Assembly (NCBI GenBank): GCA_031270565.1
Contig: JAISXJ010000041.1
Coordinates: 1-9,930 of the forward strand
Length of the DNA: 9,930 nt
Reading direction: 5' to 3'
Source of the DNA: Prevotellaceae bacterium
GTDB taxonomy: Bacteria > Bacteroidota > Bacteroidia > Bacteroidales > Paludibacteraceae
In this document: positions 6,436-9,930 of the stretch, piece by piece
How positions within the stretch are numbered: the stretch's first letter is position 1
Layout of the letters: every line of letters starts with the position of its first letter
The notes under the pieces: model-generated
What the model was told of the DNA's origin: nothing
Seen by the model: only the letters and a program-made list of their open reading frames with translations
Database searches by the model: none
Made by a program: the position numbers and the translations under genes

Positions 6436-6607
6436 GGTGTATCTTTGCACCGTTATTCTTATCAAAAAATCAACTCAAAACGATGCTTACATCTGGTATT
6501 CTATATTTGCCACTTTTTCAGTTTAGACGGTTCAACCGGCTAAAAGTAAGCACGTTACAAAAGCCCCCCCCCTGCATTTGCCTTAACTCCTTGTATTCAA
6601 GGGATTA
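6436..6607 (+). repeat. Promoter-leader repeat, copy 1
   Basis: This segment matches 9743-9914. From the leader ATG through the nine-C run (6483-6572) the two copies align without gaps at 81 of 90 bases. Both keep two hairpins. The first is TTTAG a CGG ttcaa CCG g CTAAA at 6522-6544. The second is CCTTG tatt CAAGG at 6589-6602. An eight-T run follows at 6621-6628. It could be a regulatory RNA leader, a leader-peptide attenuator, or simply the homology block left by cassette duplication. I do not recognise it as a known riboswitch. Confidence 0.75.
6440..6447 (+). promoter_or_regulatory. TAnnTTTG promoter core of leader copy 1
   Basis: TATCTTTG followed by CACCG is an exact Bacteroidota -7 element. 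The same core, followed by CCCCG, precedes leader copy 2 at 9747. A -33 TTTG is not obvious. Transcription would start about 30 bases before the leader ATG at 6483 and run on through the 906-residue gene. Confidence 0.65.
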
Positions 6608-6608
6608 A
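6483..6608 (+). CDS. Putative 41-codon leader ORF with PPP on a C9 tract
   Basis: The ORF begins MLTSGILYLPLFQFRRFNRL, continues through KVSTLQKPPP, and ends at 6608. It starts about 36 bases after the promoter core. Residues 1-30 are kept without indels in the copy at 9792; of nine differing bases four are at third codon positions and silent. PPP is encoded by the C run at 6564-6572, and beyond it the two copies are in different frames, so a full-length functional peptide is doubtful. A polyproline stretch can stall ribosomes lacking EF-P help, which would suit a leader peptide, but that is inference. The same bases also form the leader hairpins, so conservation may be at RNA level. Confidence 0.3.
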   Translation: MLTSGILYLPLFQFRRFNRLKVSTLQKPPPCICLNSLYSRD

Positions 6609-6640
6609 CAAAACCTTAGATTTTTTTTATTTGACGGTTT

Positions 6641-6735
6641 ATGACGCTCTCTCCGGATGTCGTCGGGGCGCCGTCCGTAACTGCGGATTTCTTCCCGAAG
6701 ACGTCAGGACGCTGTCCGCAACTGGGGGTTCGCAA
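6641..6735 (+). other. GC-rich patch with imperfect direct repeats
   Basis: In an otherwise AT-rich leader, this stretch is clearly GC-rich. CGCCGTCCGTAACTGCGGATT (6669-6689 in full) recurs 41 bases on at 6710-6730 with 17 of 21 bases shared, and a looser third version begins near 6642. CGGATGTCG and CGCCGTCCG (about 6653-6677) can form a stem with one mismatch. An ATG at 6641 opens 32 codons, ending at 6739, but nothing supports it as a gene. Origin unknown; it is absent from leader copy 2 as far as the window shows. Confidence 0.4.
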
Positions 6736-6754
6736 ATAAATATAAAACAATTAT

Positions 6755-6784
6755 TATCTTTCTTACAATTTAATTATTACTCTT
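6755..6784 (+). promoter_or_regulatory. Possible proximal promoter and conserved start region
   Basis: TATCTTTC (6755-6762) is one base off TAnnTTTG and is followed by 20 bases (6765-6784) that match 18 of 20 before the FISUMP gene's ATG. Either a second start of transcription lies here or only the translation-initiation region is conserved. Confidence 0.4.
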
Positions 6785-9505
6785 ATGAAAACCAATCAAT
6801 TTCTTTTTCTTGCTCTCTTTGCAGGATTTTTGAGCGTCGCTCCTATTGCGGCGCAGGTAACAATAGGTTCCGGCATAGAACCTGCAGCGGGGGCATTGCT
6901 CGACTTGAAAGAGCACGAAGCAGATGAAAATGGCGTTACTTCTACCAAAGGGCTGCTCTTGCCAAAAGTAGATCTCGGAACTGCAAATCCATTCGGCGAT
7001 TTGGAGGATGAAAAACTTAAACACATCGGATTAATGGTCTATAACACCAATACAACTATGGGTGTTGGCGTTTATGTTTGGATAGGACAAAACTGGTTAC
7101 ACATTGACGGAACTATTGTGAAAACGGCTTTGCCTGCCCCTGACAATGTGGCAATAGCCGAAAATAACCTTACATTCTCTTCGGTTGCAGACGCAAATCA
7201 ATACAAAGTGTACATCTATAACGACGCAACTGAACTGGCTGTGCAAACAATTACGAGTAACAGCGTAACTTTGAATTTCGCCTTTTCGGGAACTTTTGAC
7301 GTAAAAGTTCAGGCATTGGATGATACCGGCACTTACACCGACTCCCCGCTTTCCGATGCTGTTCCATGGACGGTTTCTATTGCAGATCAAGTCGATATTC
7401 CCGTATCACCCTATTGCGATGATAATTTGTTTAATCCCGCTGCGGGTAATGGATACGCAGTTGAAAGCGATGAAGATGCGGCGTATTTCAAATGGGAAAC
7501 GGACGACCAGGGAAATATTGTTGTTACCATTAGCGGTTATGATACGCATACCGAAACGACGGCTTTTCGTAACAATGGTATTAATATTAACAATTTAACT
7601 GTTGGCGGCGTTGCCGGATCAACGGTGTTGACAAAAGTAACAAACTCCGCAACAACACAATCTTTCACACCCAAGGCAGGCATAACTATTCCAAAAGGAA
7701 CGGCAATTGTTTACAGTGGTTTTATTGAATATCGCGTTTTACCCTTAGGCAGCACGGGAGAATTGGATAATCTGTATCCAACCGCCACCGTTAACTACAC
7801 CTACGGCGCTGTCTGTCCGGTTGCGGCATCCGAACCCACCACCTTGAAAGTGCGTCCCGAAAATGCAATGCTTTTGACGGCAGTTCCGGAAGAGGTAACC
7901 ATTCTTTCGCTTAACAATAGTCTGATTGACTATAACGACCAGTATCTCGTTTTTGAATCTTTGGCTACATCAATGGGAAAAGATGCCGACTGGACAAAAT
8001 GCACACGTCTGGGAGAGTCGTTGCGACAGCATTATGAAGCTTCCGACGGCTCGTCGAAAACAGCTGTGCGTTCACAGCAATGGACACATATTATTTTGCA
8101 GGAACAAAGCAGCAAACCGCGCACCGATGTTGAAGATTTTCTCGCTTCTGTGCGTTTATGGGTAGATTATATTCGTGAAAACTGTCCTAATCCCAACGCA
8201 AAAATTCTTCTGCCTGTCAACTGGGCTTATACCGATTCGGAAAGTTGGAGCGATGACGTTAATGTTCTGTATGCGAATTATCGTAGTGTAGCGCAAGAAC
8301 TTGGCGTGTCGCTTGTGCCGCTGGCTCTGGCTTACGATTTAATTTATACCACCGACGGCGAGGAAGCAAAAAACGCACTGTATTCCGACAATCGCCATCC
8401 GACAATGCTCGCCACCTATCTTGCTGCCTGTGCCGAATACGCCGCAATTTATAACGAAACGCCTGTCGGGTCGATCTATAAACCGGATGCAATCACGCAA
8501 GATCAGGCAACCAATATGCAGAATATGGCTTGGAGTACGTGGCAAACCCACAAACCAAACGAAACAGTCGATGATTTTACAGGAACGGTAAAATATGTTG
8601 GCAAAGTTTATGACCAGTACAACAACTTGATGAACGAAACGGTTTCATTTGACTGGACAGTAGATGCCGGCGGAACAATTACAACCGACGGACTGTTTAC
8701 GGGCAACGCAACCGAAGGCGCCTATACGGTAAACGCTACCAATTCGAGTTTGGGTTTAACGAATTCTGCATCACTTTTAGTAACCCATTTTGAAAAACAG
8801 ACAGTTCCGGCAGAAGATGATTACTTTGCTTCCATTGAAGCGGAAATTACATATCAGCAGGATTTTAATGCTATAGGCGCTTCCGCAACGGCATCCCTGC
8901 CTGTCGGTTGGAAAATGGAAAAAATCTTTACTTTAACGCACACTGTTTTTTCCGGCGCCTACGCAAATGGCGTAAAGCAAACCGAGTATGCAGGAGGAAC
9001 AAGCCTCGCCAGCAATGCAACCAACGGTTTGTGGAACTTTGGAGCAACCAATGATGCAACAGACCGTGCAATTGGCGGTGTATCCGCAGGAACAGCCGAT
9101 ACACAAACACACGCAGTAAATTTTTACCTGAAGATAAAAAATGTGGGCAGCACAATTGTTGAGAATTTCAATATTTCGTATGACGTGGAAAAATACCGAA
9201 AAGGCGCTCAGGTAGCAGGATTTCGTTTAAAAATGTATTATTCTGCCGATGGCGAAGTTTGGACGGCGGCAGGCAATGATTTTGAAACTTTTTTTGCAAG
9301 CGACAGTGAAACGGCAGGTTGTGCCGATGCGCCTTGTTCGGTTGTTTCGGTAACAAACAAAACACTAAATCAACAGTTAATGGTGGGTGGAATATTGTAC
9401 CTGGCGTGGAACTATTCGGTGGCGGGGGGTACGGCTTGGAACTCTGCGCAGGTTTTGGCGTTGGATAATCTATCCATTGTGGCAAATGAAGACAGTACCC
9501 CGTAG
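6785..9505 (+). CDS. Large secreted protein with SGNH-hydrolase-like domain
   Basis: A 906-residue exported multidomain protein. MKTNQFLFLALFAGFLSVAP is a signal peptide, followed by AQVTIGSG.EPAAGALLDL (24-41), as in the gene at 40. Residues about 116-200 look like a fibronectin III fold, and 205-345 is a beta-rich region of unknown type. Residues about 370-557 resemble SGNH hydrolases near DUF4886: a block I serine in ILSLNNSLIDYND (Ser379; the usual GNS/GDS is NNS), Gly410 in RLGESL, IILQEQSS (437-443), and DNRHP with Asp535 and His538 as the remaining triad residues. Residues about 598-667 look like a bacterial Ig-like domain, and about 680-900 like a carbohydrate-binding jelly roll (YQQDFNAIG...LPVGWKM...ALDNLSIV). 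This suggests an esterase or deacetylase acting on glycans at the cell surface, but substrate and activity are unproven. No T9SS sorting domain is clear. The gene is flanked by direct repeats of the recA tail and leader. Confidence 0.9.
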   Translation: MKTNQFLFLALFAGFLSVAPIAAQVTIGSGIEPAAGALLDLKEHEADENGVTSTKGLLLPKVDLGTANPFGDLEDEKLKHIGLMVYNTNTTMGVGVYVWIGQNWLHIDGTIVKTALPAPDNVAIAENNLTFSSVADANQYKVYIYNDATELAVQTITSNSVTLNFAFSGTFDVKVQALDDTGTYTDSPLSDAVPWTVSIADQVDIPVSPYCDDNLFNPAAGNGYAVESDEDAAYFKWETDDQGNIVVTISGYDTHTETTAFRNNGININNLTVGGVAGSTVLTKVTNSATTQSFTPKAGITIPKGTAIVYSGFIEYRVLPLGSTGELDNLYPTATVNYTYGAVCPVAASEPTTLKVRPENAMLLTAVPEEVTILSLNNSLIDYNDQYLVFESLATSMGKDADWTKCTRLGESLRQHYEASDGSSKTAVRSQQWTHIILQEQSSKPRTDVEDFLASVRLWVDYIRENCPNPNAKILLPVNWAYTDSESWSDDVNVLYANYRSVAQELGVSLVPLALAYDLIYTTDGEEAKNALYSDNRHPTMLATYLAACAEYAAIYNETPVGSIYKPDAITQDQATNMQNMAWSTWQTHKPNETVDDFTGTVKYVGKVYDQYNNLMNETVSFDWTVDAGGTITTDGLFTGNATEGAYTVNATNSSLGLTNSASLLVTHFEKQTVPAEDDYFASIEAEITYQQDFNAIGASATASLPVGWKMEKIFTLTHTVFSGAYANGVKQTEYAGGTSLASNATNGLWNFGATNDATDRAIGGVSAGTADTQTHAVNFYLKIKNVGSTIVENFNISYDVEKYRKGAQVAGFRLKMYYSADGEVWTAAGNDFETFFASDSETAGCADAPCSVVSVTNKTLNQQLMVGGILYLAWNYSVAGGTAWNSAQVLALDNLSIVANEDSTP

Positions 9506-9558
9506 TTTTCACCGTTCTGATATTTATATTTGCTGTTGTCAGGGGGATATTCGGCTAA

Positions 9559-9606
9559 GGAGTTGTCTGGGAATAATAGTGTACAAATTTATTCTTGGAC
9601 AATTCC
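9559..9606. other. Long imperfect hairpin after the surface gene
   Basis: Bases 9559-9576 can pair with 9589-9606 over 18 consecutive positions around a 12-base loop; four of the pairs are G-T, the rest Watson-Crick. It begins 54 bases after the stop at 9505 and ends two bases before the recA-like segment. There is no T run, so it is not a standard terminator. It may stabilise the 3' end or mark an element boundary. Confidence 0.45.
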
Positions 9607-9607
9607 C

Positions 9608-9652
9608 CTTGCTGTCGAAATCGAAGCAAAAATTATGGAGATGCTGAAATAG
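9608..9652 (+). pseudogene. Fragment of recA 3' end
   Basis: Reading in the original frame gives LAVEIEAKIMEMLK and a stop, against LAAEIEAKIIETLK at the end of intact recA. Three residues differ. No start or body of recA accompanies it, so it is a non-functional remnant. Weaker similarity may extend a further 15-20 bases upstream (cttggacaattccc against cttgataatccc). Confidence 0.85.
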
Positions 9653-9678
9653 CTGTCCGACTTACAAAACAAAAAGCC
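9608..9678 (+). repeat. Direct repeat of recA tail and trailer, copy 2
   Basis: These 71 bases align without gaps to 6172-6242, with five mismatches, covering the last recA codons, the stop, the trailer and the first arm of the terminator up to AAAAAGCC. The second terminator arm is lost here (CAGCAAGGCACG follows instead). The distance between copies is 3436 bases, spanning the whole surface gene and its leader. Confidence 0.9.
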
Positions 9679-9703
9679 CAGCAAGGCACGCAAAAATATT
9701 TTT

Positions 9704-9737
9704 CACTAAAAACTACACTCTAATAACTAATAACTAA
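9704..9737 (+). repeat. Intergenic AACTACACTCTAATAACTA repeat
   Basis: The 19 bases at 9711-9729 are an exact inverted match to 3898-3916 in the EF-G2/aroQ gap, followed by a second ATAACTA unit. It belongs to the same short repeat family and lies just before the promoter of leader copy 2. Confidence 0.7.
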
Positions 9738-9742
9738 AAAAA

Positions 9743-9914
9743 GCATTATCTTTGCCCCGTTCTTAAACACATCTAAAATCAATACAAAAAGATGCTTATA
9801 TCTGGGATTCCATATTTACCATTTTTTCAGATTAGACGGTTTAACCGGCTAAAAGTAAGTTCGTTACAAAAGCCCCCCCCCGCATTCAGCTTAACTCCTT
9901 GTATTCAAGGGCTT
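9743..9914 (+). repeat. Promoter-leader repeat, copy 2
   Basis: Second copy of the segment at 6436-6607. The hairpins are kept: TTAG a CGG tttaa CCG g CTAA at 9832-9852, and CCTTG tatt CAAGG at 9897-9910. The first has a base change in the loop and one lost outer pair. The nine-C run is at 9873-9881. It is followed at once by GCATT, where copy 1 has an extra T. Confidence 0.75.
9747..9754 (+). promoter_or_regulatory. TAnnTTTG promoter core of leader copy 2
   Basis: TATCTTTG followed by CCCCG is an exact -7 element, in the same place relative to the leader ATG (9792) as in copy 1. It should drive a gene beyond the right edge of the window. Confidence 0.65.
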
Positions 9915-9926
9915 ATCATTTATTAA
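9792..9926 (+). CDS. Putative 44-codon leader ORF, copy 2
   Basis: The ORF begins MLISGIPYLPFFQIRRFNRL, continues through KVSSLQKPPP, then AFSLTPCIQGLIIY and a stop at 9926. Its first 30 codons correspond one to one with those at 6483. After the C run it is read in a different frame from copy 1, so only the first 30 codons are shared. The same doubts about translation apply. Confidence 0.3.
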   Translation: MLISGIPYLPFFQIRRFNRLKVSSLQKPPPAFSLTPCIQGLIIY

Positions 9927-9930
9927 AAAC

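Noticed and set aside
6453..6607. Known riboswitch or tRNA-like structure in the leader
   Set aside because: I looked for familiar aptamer cores (TPP, cobalamin, SAM, preQ1 type) and a cloverleaf and found none; only two short hairpins can be supported.
6285..6608. 107-codon open frame running through the ATTCACT repeats
   Set aside because: Its first part is the translated tandem repeat (LFTIHYSLFT); only the segment from the ATG at 6483 is conserved in the second leader copy, so that start was used.
6631..6927. 98-codon frame overlapping the start of the surface gene
   Set aside because: It starts at TTG, runs in another frame through the signal-peptide region of a solid gene and shows no family similarity. 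It is mentioned only as the frame that would open if the C run changed length.
9387..9647. 86-codon plus-strand frame across the end of the surface gene
   Set aside because: Most of it is an out-of-frame reading of the SGNH protein gene, and the remainder crosses the hairpin and recA remnant; no motif was seen.

Overview
The window looks like a chromosomal segment of a Bacteroidota bacterium, most likely Bacteroidales. Supporting signs are promoter cores of the form TAnnTTTG instead of an E. coli type -10, starts without a clear Shine-Dalgarno sequence, an EF-G2-type elongation factor, an aroQ-bcp-recA cluster, and two secreted proteins that begin with a signal peptide followed by AQVTIG...P.AG..LDL. 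The genus cannot be fixed from the sequence alone.

Layout. 40-1482 (+) is a secreted protein with a C-terminal FISUMP (Fibrobacter succinogenes major paralogous) domain. It converges, across a bidirectional hairpin terminator, on an EF-G paralogue at 1561-3723 (-). A 549-base divergent gap (3724-4272) is packed with short intergenic repeats, hairpins and two promoters. Then come aroQ (4273-4701), bcp (4723-5178) and recA (5212-6216), all on + with 21- and 33-base gaps, probably one transcript, closed by a strong terminator. The 568 bases after recA hold an inverted-repeat-bounded AT-rich element, a TAnnTTTG promoter, a leader with a 41-codon ORF containing a run of nine C, and a GC-rich patch. 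After that comes a 906-residue secreted protein with an SGNH-hydrolase-like domain (6785-9505).

The most unusual structure surrounds this last gene. Downstream of it lie a second, diverged copy of the last 45 coding bases of recA with its stop and trailer (9608-9678), and then a second copy of the promoter, leader ORF and C9 tract (9743-9914). The large surface-protein gene is therefore bracketed by direct repeats of [recA tail ... promoter-leader]. The second leader points out of the window, so another member of the surface-protein family probably follows. The two surface-protein genes in the window also share 18 of the 20 bases before their ATG and their signal-peptide region, while their bodies are unrelated.

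Working together: the housekeeping part covers shikimate synthesis (AroQ), peroxide detoxification (Bcp), recombination (RecA) and a translation factor whose G-domain changes and exactly 26-residue domain IV insertion match what is reported for the GTPase-inactive Bacteroides EF-G2. The accessory part is a family of exported proteins whose shared promoter, leader and signal sequence looks like a recombining cassette boundary. No tRNA, rRNA, CRISPR array, transposase or phage gene was seen.
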